64,000 bases of DNA from Ramlibacter sp. (GTDB taxonomy: Bacteria; Pseudomonadota; Gammaproteobacteria; Burkholderiales; Burkholderiaceae_C): positions 52,955 through 116,954 of the forward strand of contig JACDFR010000007.1 in NCBI GenBank assembly GCA_013815685.1, written 5' to 3'. This document shows, in pieces, positions 25,117 to 34,329 of the stretch. The stretch's first letter is position 1. The number at the start of each line of letters is the position of its first letter. A program made the position numbers and the translations under genes. The notes under the pieces were generated by a model. The model saw nothing but the letters and a program-made list of their open reading frames with translations, was not told the DNA's origin and did not search any database.

Positions 25117-25956
25117 ATGTGGATCGACACGCACTGCCATCTCGATGCGCCCGACTTCGCGCATGACGTCGATGCCGTTTGCGCCCGTGCCGCTGCGCGG
25201 GGCGTGCTGCACTGCGTGCTGCCCGCGGTAGAGGTGGGCAATTTCGGTGCGGTCCGCGATCTTGCGCACCGATTCGGGTACAGCTACGCGCTCGGCATCC
25301 ATCCGCTGTGCACGGGCCGCGCCGATGAGAATGACTTGAAGCGCCTCGACCATGCGCTCGTCGGTGCGCGCGATGATCCCCGGTTGGTCGCGGTGGGCGA
25401 AATCGGCCTGGACTATTTCGTGCCCGGCCTGGACGCCGCCCGGCAGGAGCATTTCTATGGCGGGCAACTGGCGCTGGCCCGCCGGCATGGCTTGCCCGTG
25501 ATCGTCCATGTACGCCGCTCGGCCGACCGCTTGCTCAAGCATCTGCGCCGCGCCGGGGTGGGCGGCATCGCCCATGCCTTCAACGGCAGTACGCAGCAGG
25601 CGGATGAATTCGTCAAGCTCGGCTTCAAGCTCGGGTTCGGCGGCGCGGCCACATTCGATCGTGCACTCCAGATCAGGCGCCTTGCGCATGAGCTGCCGCT
25701 GTCCGCCCTGGTGCTGGAAACGGATGCGCCCGACATTCCGCCGCACTGGCTCTACCAGACAGTGCAGCAACGGGCGGGCGGCAAGCCGCAGGGACGCAAC
25801 GAACCGGCCGAGTTACCCCGCATTGCCCAGGTGGTGGCGCAGTTGCGCGGCATTGGTCTTGATGAGCTGGCGGCCGCCACAGTGCAAAACGCCGTACAGG
25901 CGCTGCCCAGGCTGACCGCTCTGCTGGCGGTACCTGTGCCTGGTACAGACAATTAG
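25117..25956 (+). CDS. TatD-family metal-dependent deoxyribonuclease
   Basis: A 279-residue TIM-barrel hydrolase. Metal ligands are visible in order: HCH in WIDTHCHLD (residues 5-7), Glu in AVGEIGLDY, His in VIVHVRRS, His in IAHAFNGS, and Asp in LETDAPDIPP. The ATG at 25117 gives the family N-terminus; the frame is open 15 codons upstream. Relatives are 3'-5' DNA exonucleases used in repair. It is divergent from the protease operon. Confidence 0.93.
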   Translation: MWIDTHCHLDAPDFAHDVDAVCARAAARGVLHCVLPAVEVGNFGAVRDLAHRFGYSYALGIHPLCTGRADENDLKRLDHALVGARDDPRLVAVGEIGLDYFVPGLDAARQEHFYGGQLALARRHGLPVIVHVRRSADRLLKHLRRAGVGGIAHAFNGSTQQADEFVKLGFKLGFGGAATFDRALQIRRLAHELPLSALVLETDAPDIPPHWLYQTVQQRAGGKPQGRNEPAELPRIAQVVAQLRGIGLDELAAATVQNAVQALPRLTALLAVPVPGTDN

Positions 25957-26040
25957 TGGATACAGACGAGCCGTAAAAGCGTACCATTCCACGCTTACTT
26001 GTTCCCAGGGCCAGACTAAAAAAATGTTCGGGCACAGCTG

Positions 26041-26445
26041 ATGGTGGCGCCCCTAGACATGAGGTCTCGTGACGGTGCAAATAGTGCGAGGCTGGCGGAC
26101 GCGGCCGTTACGCAATGGGACGCTATCGCCTCGGCATTGACGCCCATCATCGGCGGCAATGGCGTCGCCGCGCTCTACCACCGAAGCCTCTACCTCAACG
26201 CGAAAACCCATCCGTGGCTGGCCCATCAGCGCAATGCCGACGCTTTCGCCATGGATCTTGCCGCGCTGCGCAGCTTGCTGATCGATCGCGATGCCGCCGA
26301 TGTGGCCGCAGGCAATGCCGCCCTCATCCAGACCTTCAACGAGCTGCTGGCGAGCCTGGTCGGCGCATCGCTGGCCGAGCGTCTGCTGGGGCCCGTCTGG
26401 GCCCAATCTCAGGGTGCGACACCCGAACAAAACCATCCATCATGA
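26041..26445 (+). CDS. Small protein encoded before the KaiC-like ATPase
   Basis: A 134-residue, mostly helical protein with no signal peptide. I do not recognise a named domain. It contains YHRSLYLNAKTHPWL and ends with a helix (LIQTFNELLASLVGASLAERLL). Its stop overlaps the start of the KaiC-like gene (ATGA at 26442-26445), so the two are translationally coupled and probably act together. An ATG at 26059 is an alternative start. Confidence 0.7.
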   Translation: MVAPLDMRSRDGANSARLADAAVTQWDAIASALTPIIGGNGVAALYHRSLYLNAKTHPWLAHQRNADAFAMDLAALRSLLIDRDAADVAAGNAALIQTFNELLASLVGASLAERLLGPVWAQSQGATPEQNHPS

Positions 26446-27893
26446 TGCCCAAAGTAATCATCAATCGCCTGCCAACGGGCGTGCCGGGACTGGACGAGAT
26501 CCTCGGCGGCGGCCTGCCTGAGTTTTCATTCAACCTCATTGCCGGCCTGCCTGGCTGCGGCAAGACCACGCTGGCGCACCAGATGATGTTCGCCCTGGCC
26601 ACCCCCGAGCGCCCGGCGCTCTACCTCACGGTGATGGGTGAGCCGCCCCTGAAGATGCTGCGCTACCAGCAGCAGTTCGACTTTTTCGATCCGGAGCAGC
26701 TCAACCGCTGCATCCACTTCGTCAACCTGGGCCCGGACACCATGACGGGCAACCTCGACAAGGTGCTCGAGCGCATTGCCGCCGAGGTCGAGTCCCATGC
26801 GCCGGCGTTCGTCTTCGTCGACTCCTTCCGTTCGGTGGCGCTGGCCGGCGGCACGGACAGCAGCTTGCAGCAGTTCATGCAGAACCTGGGCGTGCTGATG
26901 ACGAGCTGGCAGGCCACCACATTCCTCATTGGCGAATACGCCGCCGATACCGCCACCAATCCGGTGTTCACCGTGTCCGACGGCCTGATCTGGCTTCACC
27001 AGAGCGTCCAGCGCAACTCCATGGTGCGCAAGATCGAGGTCATGAAGATGCGTGGCCAGCCCACCCTGGCGGGCGTGCACACCTTCCGCCTGAGCAATGC
27101 CGGGGTCCAAGTTTTTCCACCCGCCAGCGCCGCGGCGCCACGGCCGGGCGGCCCGGCACGTCCGCAGGCCTTCGACCGTGTGCTCATGGGAGTGGAACGC
27201 CTGGACGAGATGCTGGGCGGCGGGCTGCCGCGCGGCTATTCGCTGCTGGTGGCAGGCCCCTCGGGAGCGGGCAAGAGCTTACTGGCGGCGGCCTTTTTGC
27301 AAGAGGGCGCGCGCAACGGCGAAACCGGCGTGATCGCGGTTTTCGAACAACGCGCCAACCGCTCGCGCAGCCCGCTGCTGGATGAACTGGTCAAGAGCGG
27401 GCGGGTCGGCTTGGTCGACAGCCGGGCACCCGACCTGTCGATCGAAGAGATCGTGATGCTGCTGATCAAGGAAATCCGGCGGCTCGACGCCACGCGGGTG
27501 GTGATCGATTCGCTTTCCGCGTTCGAAGTCGCCTTGGCGCCCACCTTCCGCGAGGACTTCCGCGAATCGATGCTCCGCCTGGTGGGCGCACTCGCCCAGG
27601 AGGGCGTGACCGTGCTGCTGACGTCGGAACTGGAAGACCGCTACACCGATCTGCGTTTCAGCCCCTACGGAACGGCTTTCATGACCGACGCGATCATCGT
27701 GCAGCGCTACATCGAGGTGGAAGGCCGCCTGCGCCGCGTGCTGGCCGTGATCAAGGTGCGCGACAGCGACCATTCGGATGATCTGCGTGCCTATACCATC
27801 GAGGCCGACGGCATCCATATCGGCGAGAACCTGCCGGGCGAAGAAGGCCTGCTGGGCGGCCGGCCGACGCGCAAAAGCGGGCTCGCCGCCTAG
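26442..27893 (+). CDS. KaiC-like double-RecA signalling ATPase
   Basis: A 483-residue protein with two RecA/KaiC domains: Walker A GLPGCGKTT (Lys41) and GPSGAGKSL (Lys278), each preceded by a TGVPGLDEILGGGLP-type start. By eye, the paired glutamates after Walker A in cyanobacterial KaiC are GE (66-67) and EQ (302-303) here, and the Ser431/Thr432 phosphosites align with Ala and Phe. It is therefore better viewed as a KaiC-like ATPase than a clock protein. It is coupled to the upstream small gene. A histidine kinase gene follows 173 nt downstream. The ATG at 26445 is an alternative start. The stop codon's last base is the first base of a large palindromic element. Confidence 0.9.
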   Translation: MMPKVIINRLPTGVPGLDEILGGGLPEFSFNLIAGLPGCGKTTLAHQMMFALATPERPALYLTVMGEPPLKMLRYQQQFDFFDPEQLNRCIHFVNLGPDTMTGNLDKVLERIAAEVESHAPAFVFVDSFRSVALAGGTDSSLQQFMQNLGVLMTSWQATTFLIGEYAADTATNPVFTVSDGLIWLHQSVQRNSMVRKIEVMKMRGQPTLAGVHTFRLSNAGVQVFPPASAAAPRPGGPARPQAFDRVLMGVERLDEMLGGGLPRGYSLLVAGPSGAGKSLLAAAFLQEGARNGETGVIAVFEQRANRSRSPLLDELVKSGRVGLVDSRAPDLSIEEIVMLLIKEIRRLDATRVVIDSLSAFEVALAPTFREDFRESMLRLVGALAQEGVTVLLTSELEDRYTDLRFSPYGTAFMTDAIIVQRYIEVEGRLRRVLAVIKVRDSDHSDDLRAYTIEADGIHIGENLPGEEGLLGGRPTRKSGLAA

Positions 27894-28057
27894 GGCCTGT
27901 CACACTATTTATGCAAGAACCCGAAGGGAACGTGGTTAAAACAGCGCCACTCGTTGTTGCACTCCTAGCCCAGGCGGCCAGCCTGGGCGTCGCCCTGCGC
28001 CTGGATTGGCGCTGTTTTAACCACGTTCGCACTTGCATAAATAGTGTGAACAGGCCC
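27893..28057. repeat. 165-bp nested palindromic element
   Basis: Outer arms: 27893-27917 (GGGCCTGTCACACTATTTAT then GCAAG) pairs with 28032-28057 except for one extra A. Inner arms: 27928-27949 (GAACGTGGTTAAAACAGCGC then CA) pairs perfectly over 22 bp with 28007-28028. A central hairpin GCCCAGGC-GGCCA-GCCTGGGC lies at about 27968-27988. No open frame fits inside. The form suggests a non-autonomous mobile element or a large interspersed palindromic repeat; it could also act as a terminator for the KaiC-like operon. Confidence 0.85.
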
Positions 28058-28065
28058 TGGCGCTA

Positions 28066-29547
28066 ATGGACGCCCAGCGCGCGGCTCATCTGCTGCAGGC
28101 CAACGAACAGTTGGTGCTGGCGGTGATTCGCGCGCAGGATGAGGCTGCCGCCGCCGCCCAGGCCCTGGCGGAACTGGCCCGGTCGCCGCACATTGAGGCC
28201 CTGACCGGGAGGCCGGACGGCGCCCTGCTGTTCGACCGGCTCACCCACGCGCTGGCCGCGGCGCGCCACAAGGGCGACAGGCTGGGTCTGCTGTTCGTGA
28301 GCGTCGATAACCTCCAAGTCCTGAACGACACCTTGGGACATGCGCTCGGCGATCAGCTACTCAAGCTGGCCGCCCAGCGATTGGCTGCGGCGGTGCGTGG
28401 ATCGGACACCGTGAGCCGGCACGGAGCGCATGAATTCCTGATCCTGTTGACCTCGTTGTCGCATGCCAGGGAGGCTCTCGCGGTGGCGGATTCGATCGTG
28501 GGCGCCATGAGTTTGCCCGGGCAGGTCGGCGCACAGAAGATCACGTTCAATACCAGCATCGGCATCAGCGTCTTCCCCGACGACGGTGAAGATGGAGACG
28601 CCCTGATCGACCGGGCGACAGCGGCCATGTACAACGCCCGGCGGCGCGGCTTGGGCAGCTACTTCTTTCGGGGCGAAGCCGCCACCACGGCACGCAGCCT
28701 GGAGCTGCGGACGGCGGAGTCGCTCCAGCGGGCCGGTGAACCGCCGCCCCATGCAGGCGATGCGGGCACGGCGGAGCACCGCCGCGAGGCCAATGAACAA
28801 CTTCTACTGGCCGCGCTGCACACGCAGGAATTGCTCGATGCCGCCGAATCGGCCTATCGGCGCCAGGCCGAGCTGATGGGCGTCGTGGCCCATGAGCTGC
28901 GTGGTCCCCTCGGCCCCATCAGCATGGCCGCCTCCTTGCTGGGAATGGAAGGCGCGGGCAAGCCGGTGATGCCCATGGTCAAGGGCGTGATCGAACGCCA
29001 GGTCGCGCTATTGTCGCGGCTGGTTGGGGACTTGCTCGATATGACGCGGATCAACACCGGCAAGCTCCGGCTGGACGTCCAGCGCATCGATGTCACCCGG
29101 GTCATCGCAGAGGCCGTGAGGGATCTAGAGCCCGCCACCGCGGCGCGATTGCAGCAGGTGCGGGTGGAACTGCCGGGCGGTGAGCTGATCGTCAACGGCG
29201 ACAGACTGCGCCTGGGCCAGGTGATGACCAACCTGGTCGGCAACGCATCCAAATTCACCCAGCATGGCGGCGTCATCACGATCACAGCCTCCGTAAGCGA
29301 CGCGACGCTGACCATCGGGGTAATGGACAACGGCATCGGCATCAGCCTCGAAGCACTCTCGCATATCTTCGACCCGTTCGTACAGGAAAGCCGCGCCACT
29401 TCATTCGACGGTTCAGGCTTGGGGATTGGCCTGAGCCTGGTGCGCGAGCTGGTGCAAGCGCATGGCGGGCAGGTGATTGCGCAAAGCGAGGGCTTGGGCA
29501 AGGGTAGCCGGTTTACCGTGAGGCTCCCGCTGCTGAGCGGCGGCTGA
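28066..29547 (+). CDS. Histidine kinase with degenerate GGDEF domain
   Basis: A 493-residue soluble protein. Residues about 40-200 form a diguanylate-cyclase fold (FVSVDNLQVLNDTLGHALGD; TSIGISVFPDDG), but the signature is GAHEF (120-124), so c-di-GMP synthesis is unlikely. A coiled-coil-like linker follows, then a histidine kinase: His276 in VAHELRGPLGP, N-box NLVGNASKF, DNGIGI, and GSGLGIGLSLV. There is no receiver domain or membrane segment. The kinase lies behind the KaiC-like gene, a pairing I recall from other proteobacteria. The segment ANEQL..LA recurs before both halves. Confidence 0.88.
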   Translation: MDAQRAAHLLQANEQLVLAVIRAQDEAAAAAQALAELARSPHIEALTGRPDGALLFDRLTHALAAARHKGDRLGLLFVSVDNLQVLNDTLGHALGDQLLKLAAQRLAAAVRGSDTVSRHGAHEFLILLTSLSHAREALAVADSIVGAMSLPGQVGAQKITFNTSIGISVFPDDGEDGDALIDRATAAMYNARRRGLGSYFFRGEAATTARSLELRTAESLQRAGEPPPHAGDAGTAEHRREANEQLLLAALHTQELLDAAESAYRRQAELMGVVAHELRGPLGPISMAASLLGMEGAGKPVMPMVKGVIERQVALLSRLVGDLLDMTRINTGKLRLDVQRIDVTRVIAEAVRDLEPATAARLQQVRVELPGGELIVNGDRLRLGQVMTNLVGNASKFTQHGGVITITASVSDATLTIGVMDNGIGISLEALSHIFDPFVQESRATSFDGSGLGIGLSLVRELVQAHGGQVIAQSEGLGKGSRFTVRLPLLSGG

Positions 29548-29579
29548 GGGGCCGGCCGGCATGGTCATAATGCCCGGCA

Positions 29580-30335
29580 GTGAAAGCCCGCATTACCCCC
29601 AAGCTACCCGAAGTCAATTTCTCCGACCAGGGCGACATCCGCTACCTGCACCTTGGCACCGAATGGGTCCAGGGCTCGATGCTGCTGGACAAGCCGTTCG
29701 AGATCGAGCTGGAGTACGTCCAGCGCATGATGGCGTGGCTGCTGTTCATGGATCCGGCTTCCGTGCCCAAGCGCCACGCCATGCAGCTGGGTCTGGGCGC
29801 GGGCTCGCTCACGAAGTTCTGCCGCAAGAAGCTGCGGATGAAGACCACGGCGATCGAGCTCAATGCGCAAGTGATCGCGGCGTGCCGCCTCTGGTTCAAG
29901 CTGCCGGCCGACGATTCGCGGCTCTCGGTCATCCTGGGCGACGCGGCCGAGGTGGCCGCCCATGAGCACTGGCGCGGGGACATGGATGCGCTGCAGGTGG
30001 ACCTGTACGACCATGAGGCGGCCGCGCCCGTGCTGGACAGCGAAGCTTTTTATTCGGATTGCCGCAAGTTGCTGACCGATGACGGTTGCATGACGGTGAA
30101 CCTGTTCGGCCGCTCGTCCAGCTATGCCCAGAGCGTGGAAAAGATCGGCGCGGCGTTCGGCATGGATTCCGTATGGGCTTTCAAGCCGACGTGCGAGGGC
30201 AACACCATCGTGCTGGCCCTGCGCACCCCGTGCAATCCTGACCGCGCCACCCTTGCCGAACGTGCAGAAACCATTGAAACTCGCTGGGGCCTGCCCGCCC
30301 GCAAATGGTTACGGGTATTCAAGCCCGTCGCCTGA
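29580..30335 (+). CDS. Spermidine-synthase-like methyltransferase-fold protein
   Basis: A 251-residue protein with a GTG start at 29580. It has the spermidine synthase/SAM-fold glycine-rich loop MQLGLGAGSLTKF, the acidic strand end TAIELN, and DALQVDLYDHEA in place of a typical catalytic DxxD. QGSMLLDKPFEIELEYVQRMM resembles the N-terminus of polyamine synthases. Whether it makes a polyamine cannot be told. It is followed after 12 nt by the GspE-type ATPase gene. Confidence 0.78.
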   Translation: MKARITPKLPEVNFSDQGDIRYLHLGTEWVQGSMLLDKPFEIELEYVQRMMAWLLFMDPASVPKRHAMQLGLGAGSLTKFCRKKLRMKTTAIELNAQVIAACRLWFKLPADDSRLSVILGDAAEVAAHEHWRGDMDALQVDLYDHEAAAPVLDSEAFYSDCRKLLTDDGCMTVNLFGRSSSYAQSVEKIGAAFGMDSVWAFKPTCEGNTIVLALRTPCNPDRATLAERAETIETRWGLPARKWLRVFKPVA

Positions 30336-30347
30336 CCCATCCCCCTT

Positions 30348-32138
30348 ATGAGCGTAGTCGCCAAACCCAAGCCGCCCGCCGGCGGCGCCCATCGCGGGCC
30401 GCTGGATTGGCGTCTCGCCGTCGAGTGGCTGAGCCAGGATGGCGTGATCTCGGCCGAGGAAGCACGGCGCACGATCGCGCGCTGCTCGCAGGCCGAGAGC
30501 GCCCAGCATCCGCTGGTGCGCCTGGCCGCGGTGGCCATGCAGCGGGCCAGTGACGGCAAGCCGCTGGACATCGAATCCCTGGCGCAGTGGCTGGCGGGCC
30601 GCGCCGGGCTGAGCTACCTGCGCATCGACCCGCTGCGGGTCGACGTCGGCAAGGTGGCCGACACCATGAGCGCCGGTTACGCCGAGCGTCACCGGGTGCT
30701 TCCGGTGCAGGTGACGGCCAGCGAGGTGGTCGTCGCCACGGCCGAGCCCTTTCTCACCGACTGGGTGGACGAAGTGGAGCGGCAGTCGCGCCGCACGGTG
30801 CGCCGCGTGGTCGCCAATCCGCTCGATATTCACCGCTACACGGCGGAATTCTTCGCGCTCGCCAAGTCGGTCCGCGCCGCGCAGAAGGCCGGCGGCAATG
30901 CCGGCGCCGCGAGTTTCGAGCAGCTGGTCGAGCTGGGCAAGACCAACAAGCAGCTCGACGCCAACGACCAGGGCGTGGTGCAGGTGGTCGACTGGCTCTG
31001 GACCTATGCGTTCGACCAGCGAGCCAGCGACATCCACCTGGAGCCGCGGCGCGAGCAGGGCGTGATCCGCTTTCGCATCGACGGCGTGCTGCACCCGGTC
31101 TACCAGATGCCCATGGGCGTGCTCAATGCGATGACCGCGCGCATCAAGCTGCTGGGGCGCATGGACGTGGTGGAAAAGCGCCGGCCCCAGGACGGGCGCA
31201 TCAAGACGCGCAACCCGCGCGGCGACGAGATCGAGATGCGCCTGTCCACGCTGCCCACGGCCTTCGGCGAGAAGATGGTGATGCGCATCTTCGATCCCGA
31301 CACCGCCGTGAAAGACCTGGATGCGCTGGGGTTCGCGCCGCACGATTCGCAGCGCTGGGAGGCCCTGGTCAAGCGGCCCTACGGCATCATCCTGGTGACC
31401 GGGCCCACCGGCTCGGGCAAGACCAGCACGCTCTACTCGACGCTCAAGCGGATCGCCACCGAAGAGGTGAACGTGAGCACCGTGGAAGACCCGATCGAGA
31501 TGATCGAGCCCTCCTTCAACCAGACCCAGGTGCAGTCGCAACTCGATTTCGGCTTCGCCGAAGGCCTGCGGGCGCTGATGCGGCAGGACCCGGACATCAT
31601 CATGGTCGGCGAAATCCGCGATCTGCAGACTGCCGAGATGGCCGTGCAGGCCGCGTTGACGGGCCACCTCGTGTTTTCGACCCTGCACACCAACGACGCT
31701 CCCTCGGCCATTTCGCGGCTGATGGAGCTGGGCATCCCCGGCTACCTCATCAATGCGACCATGCTCGGGGTGCTGGCCCAGCGCCTGGTGAGGACCTTGT
31801 GCAAGCAGTGCCGCCGGCCGGATCAAGGGGCCTCGCGCGAAGCCCTGGATGCCATCGTCAAGCCCTGGAAGATCAGCGGCGGCTACAACCCGTACAAGCC
31901 CGTTGGCTGCGTCGACTGCCGCATGACCGGTTTCATGGGCCGCATGGGCCTGTACGAGCTGCTCACCGTGAGCGAGGCCTTCAAGGACAAGGTGACCCAG
32001 CAGCCTTCCATGGACGTGCTGCGCAGGCAGGCCGTCGCGGATGGGATGCGCCCGCTGCGGCTGGCCGGCGCACTGCGTGTCGCCGAGGGCCTGACCACCG
32101 TCGAGGAAGTCCTCACGGCGACGCCCCCGCTCGAATGA
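30348..32138 (+). CDS. Type II secretion/type IV pilus-type ATPase (GspE/PilB family), orphan
   Basis: A 596-residue ATPase. The N-terminal GspE/PilB-type domain (about 65-165) is followed by SDIHLEPR, Walker A GPTGSGKTS, Asp box STVEDPIEM, Walker B DPDIIMVGEIRD, His box HLVFSTLHTND, and a zinc-binding CKQC...CVDC. These are all the motifs of an active secretion ATPase. No pilin, inner-membrane platform or secretin genes occur nearby. Its partner machine must be encoded elsewhere; the neighbour is the spermidine-synthase-like gene. Confidence 0.9.
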   Translation: MSVVAKPKPPAGGAHRGPLDWRLAVEWLSQDGVISAEEARRTIARCSQAESAQHPLVRLAAVAMQRASDGKPLDIESLAQWLAGRAGLSYLRIDPLRVDVGKVADTMSAGYAERHRVLPVQVTASEVVVATAEPFLTDWVDEVERQSRRTVRRVVANPLDIHRYTAEFFALAKSVRAAQKAGGNAGAASFEQLVELGKTNKQLDANDQGVVQVVDWLWTYAFDQRASDIHLEPRREQGVIRFRIDGVLHPVYQMPMGVLNAMTARIKLLGRMDVVEKRRPQDGRIKTRNPRGDEIEMRLSTLPTAFGEKMVMRIFDPDTAVKDLDALGFAPHDSQRWEALVKRPYGIILVTGPTGSGKTSTLYSTLKRIATEEVNVSTVEDPIEMIEPSFNQTQVQSQLDFGFAEGLRALMRQDPDIIMVGEIRDLQTAEMAVQAALTGHLVFSTLHTNDAPSAISRLMELGIPGYLINATMLGVLAQRLVRTLCKQCRRPDQGASREALDAIVKPWKISGGYNPYKPVGCVDCRMTGFMGRMGLYELLTVSEAFKDKVTQQPSMDVLRRQAVADGMRPLRLAGALRVAEGLTTVEEVLTATPPLE

Positions 32139-32237
32139 CATTGCGGTCGCGCAGGCGACAGTAGGTGAAACCCACAACCGGCGCCTGGGGTATTGCCACC
32201 ACAATCGCGCCATCGAAATCGTTCGAGGAGACGACGC

Positions 32238-32726
32238 GTGAAGATAAAGAGTCAAAAGGACTTCTTCTCCGGCCTCATGTTCATGGGGGTGGGGCTGGCC
32301 TTTGCCTGGGGTGCGAGCACCTACAACGTGGGCGAAGGCTCCCGCATGGGGCCTGGCTACTTTCCGCTGGTCCTGGGCATCCTGCTGGCCGCGATCGGCG
32401 CCTTCACGATCTTCGAGTCCATGGTGGTGGAGACCGAGGACGGCGAGCCGATCGGCCGGATTTCCTGGAAGCCCCTGGCCTTCGTCATTGGTGCCAACGT
32501 GGTGTTCGGCGTCCTGATGGGAGGCGTGCCCCGGTTGGGCATTCCGTCATTCGGCATGATCGTTGGCATCTATGCCCTGGTCTTCGTCGCCAGCCTGGCG
32601 GGGGAAGAGTTCAACTGGAAGGAAGTGATCGTGCTGGCCACGATCCTCGCCGTCGGCAGTTATCTCGCGTTCGTGCTGCTCTTGAAGCTTCAGTTTCCGG
32701 TCTGGCCGGCTTTCATCACGGGCTGA
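32238..32726 (+). CDS. tctB: Tripartite tricarboxylate transporter small membrane subunit TctB
   Basis: A 162-residue protein with four predicted membrane segments, as usual for TctB. The GTG at 32238 is preferred since AGGAG precedes it; the frame is open to 32193. FFSGLMFMGVGLAFAWGA and SRMGPGYFPLVLG are typical. It is followed by tctA after 10 nt. It forms the membrane unit of a carboxylate uptake system. Confidence 0.9.
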   Translation: MKIKSQKDFFSGLMFMGVGLAFAWGASTYNVGEGSRMGPGYFPLVLGILLAAIGAFTIFESMVVETEDGEPIGRISWKPLAFVIGANVVFGVLMGGVPRLGIPSFGMIVGIYALVFVASLAGEEFNWKEVIVLATILAVGSYLAFVLLLKLQFPVWPAFITG

Positions 32727-32736
32727 AGGGCAAAAA

Positions 32737-34251
32737 ATGGACCTGATTTCCAACCTTTCCATCGGTTTCGGCGTCGCGTTCACGCCGATCAACCTGCTTT
32801 ACTGTTTTGTCGGCTGCCTGCTGGGCACGCTGATCGGCGTGTTGCCGGGCATTGGCCCGGTCGCGACCATCGCCATGTTGCTGCCCGCAACCTACGCGCT
32901 GCCCCCGGTTTCGGCGCTCATCATGCTGGCCGGCATCTACTACGGCGCCCAGTACGGCGGCTCCACCACGGCCATCCTGGTCAATCTGCCGGGAGAATCT
33001 TCCTCGGTGGTCACTGTGATCGACGGCTACCAGATGGCAAGGCAGGGCCGCGCGGGCCCCGCCCTGGCGGCCGCGGGCCTGGGGTCGTTCTTCGCGGGCT
33101 GTGTCGGCACCCTGATCCTGGCGGCGTTTGCCGCGCCTCTGACCGAGGTAGCGTTCAAGTTCGGCCCCGCCGAATACTTCTCGCTGATGGTGCTGGGCCT
33201 GATCGGTGCCGTGGTGCTGGCCTCCGGGTCGCTCATCAAGGCCATCGGCATGATCGTGCTGGGCCTGCTGCTGGGCCTGGTGGGTACCGACGTGAACTCG
33301 GGCGTGGCCCGCTTCTCCTTCGACGTGCCCGAGCTCACCGACGGCATCGGCTTCATAGTGATCGCGATGGGCGTGTTCGGCTACGGCGAGATCATCAGCA
33401 ACCTCGGCAAGCATGCCGACGATCGCGAAGTGTTCACCGCCAAGGTCACGGGCCTGTTCCCGACCAAGGAAGACTTCCGCAACATGATCCCGGCCGTGCT
33501 GCGTGGCACGGCGCTGGGCTCGGCGCTGGGAATCCTGCCGGGTGGTGGCGCGTTGCTGGCGTCTTTTGCCGCTTACACCGTTGAGAAGAAGACCAAGCTG
33601 CACCCCGGCGAAGTCCCCTTCGGCAAGGGCAACATCCGCGGTGTGGCGGCGCCCGAGTCGGCCAACAACGCGGGCTCGCAGACCTCGTTCATCCCACTGC
33701 TGACGCTGGGCATCCCGCCCAACGCGGTGATGGCGCTGATGGTGGGTGCGATGACCATCCACAACATTCAGCCCGGCCCGCAGGTGATGACCAGCAACCC
33801 GCAGCTGTTCTGGGGCCTGATCGCCTCGATGTGGATCGGCAACGCCATGCTGGTGATCCTGAACCTGCCGCTGATCGGCATCTGGATCAAGCTGCTCGGG
33901 GTGCCTTATCGCTGGCTGTTCCCGGCCATCCTGCTGTTCTGCGCCATTGGCGTGTACTCGACCAACAACAACACCTGGGACATCTGGATGGTGGCGATCT
34001 TCGGCGTGATCGGCTACATGTTCATCAAACTGGGGGCCGAACCGGCGCCGCTGCTGCTGGGATTCATCCTGGGGCCGATGATGGAGGAGAACTTGCGGCG
34101 GGCGATGCTGCTGTCGCGGGGGGACTGGAGCGTGTTCATCACGCGCCCGCTCTCTGCGAGCTTACTCGCCGTCGCCCTTCTGCTGGTGATCATCGTCGCG
34201 CTGCCAGCCGTCAAGCACAAGCGCGAGGAAGCTTTCGTCGAGGTCGACTGA
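32737..34251 (+). CDS. tctA: Tripartite tricarboxylate transporter large permease TctA
   Basis: A 504-residue protein with about 12 membrane segments. Family segments include GVLPGIGPVATIAMLLP, YYGAQYGGSTTAILVNLPGE, and a second repeat GILPGGGALLASFAAYTVEK with APESANNAGSQTSFIPLLTLGIP. These are the two pseudo-symmetric signature loops. It needs a periplasmic TctC-type binding protein; none is encoded here, so a distant gene must supply it. The substrate is not predictable beyond a carboxylate. Confidence 0.95.
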   Translation: MDLISNLSIGFGVAFTPINLLYCFVGCLLGTLIGVLPGIGPVATIAMLLPATYALPPVSALIMLAGIYYGAQYGGSTTAILVNLPGESSSVVTVIDGYQMARQGRAGPALAAAGLGSFFAGCVGTLILAAFAAPLTEVAFKFGPAEYFSLMVLGLIGAVVLASGSLIKAIGMIVLGLLLGLVGTDVNSGVARFSFDVPELTDGIGFIVIAMGVFGYGEIISNLGKHADDREVFTAKVTGLFPTKEDFRNMIPAVLRGTALGSALGILPGGGALLASFAAYTVEKKTKLHPGEVPFGKGNIRGVAAPESANNAGSQTSFIPLLTLGIPPNAVMALMVGAMTIHNIQPGPQVMTSNPQLFWGLIASMWIGNAMLVILNLPLIGIWIKLLGVPYRWLFPAILLFCAIGVYSTNNNTWDIWMVAIFGVIGYMFIKLGAEPAPLLLGFILGPMMEENLRRAMLLSRGDWSVFITRPLSASLLAVALLLVIIVALPAVKHKREEAFVEVD

Positions 34252-34329
34252 AGGCTCGCGAACATGCCAGGGCTGCACGCGTGCTGCAAAGCGACCTCGA
34301 CGCAGCCTTGACGTATCGACCGCCAGCCG

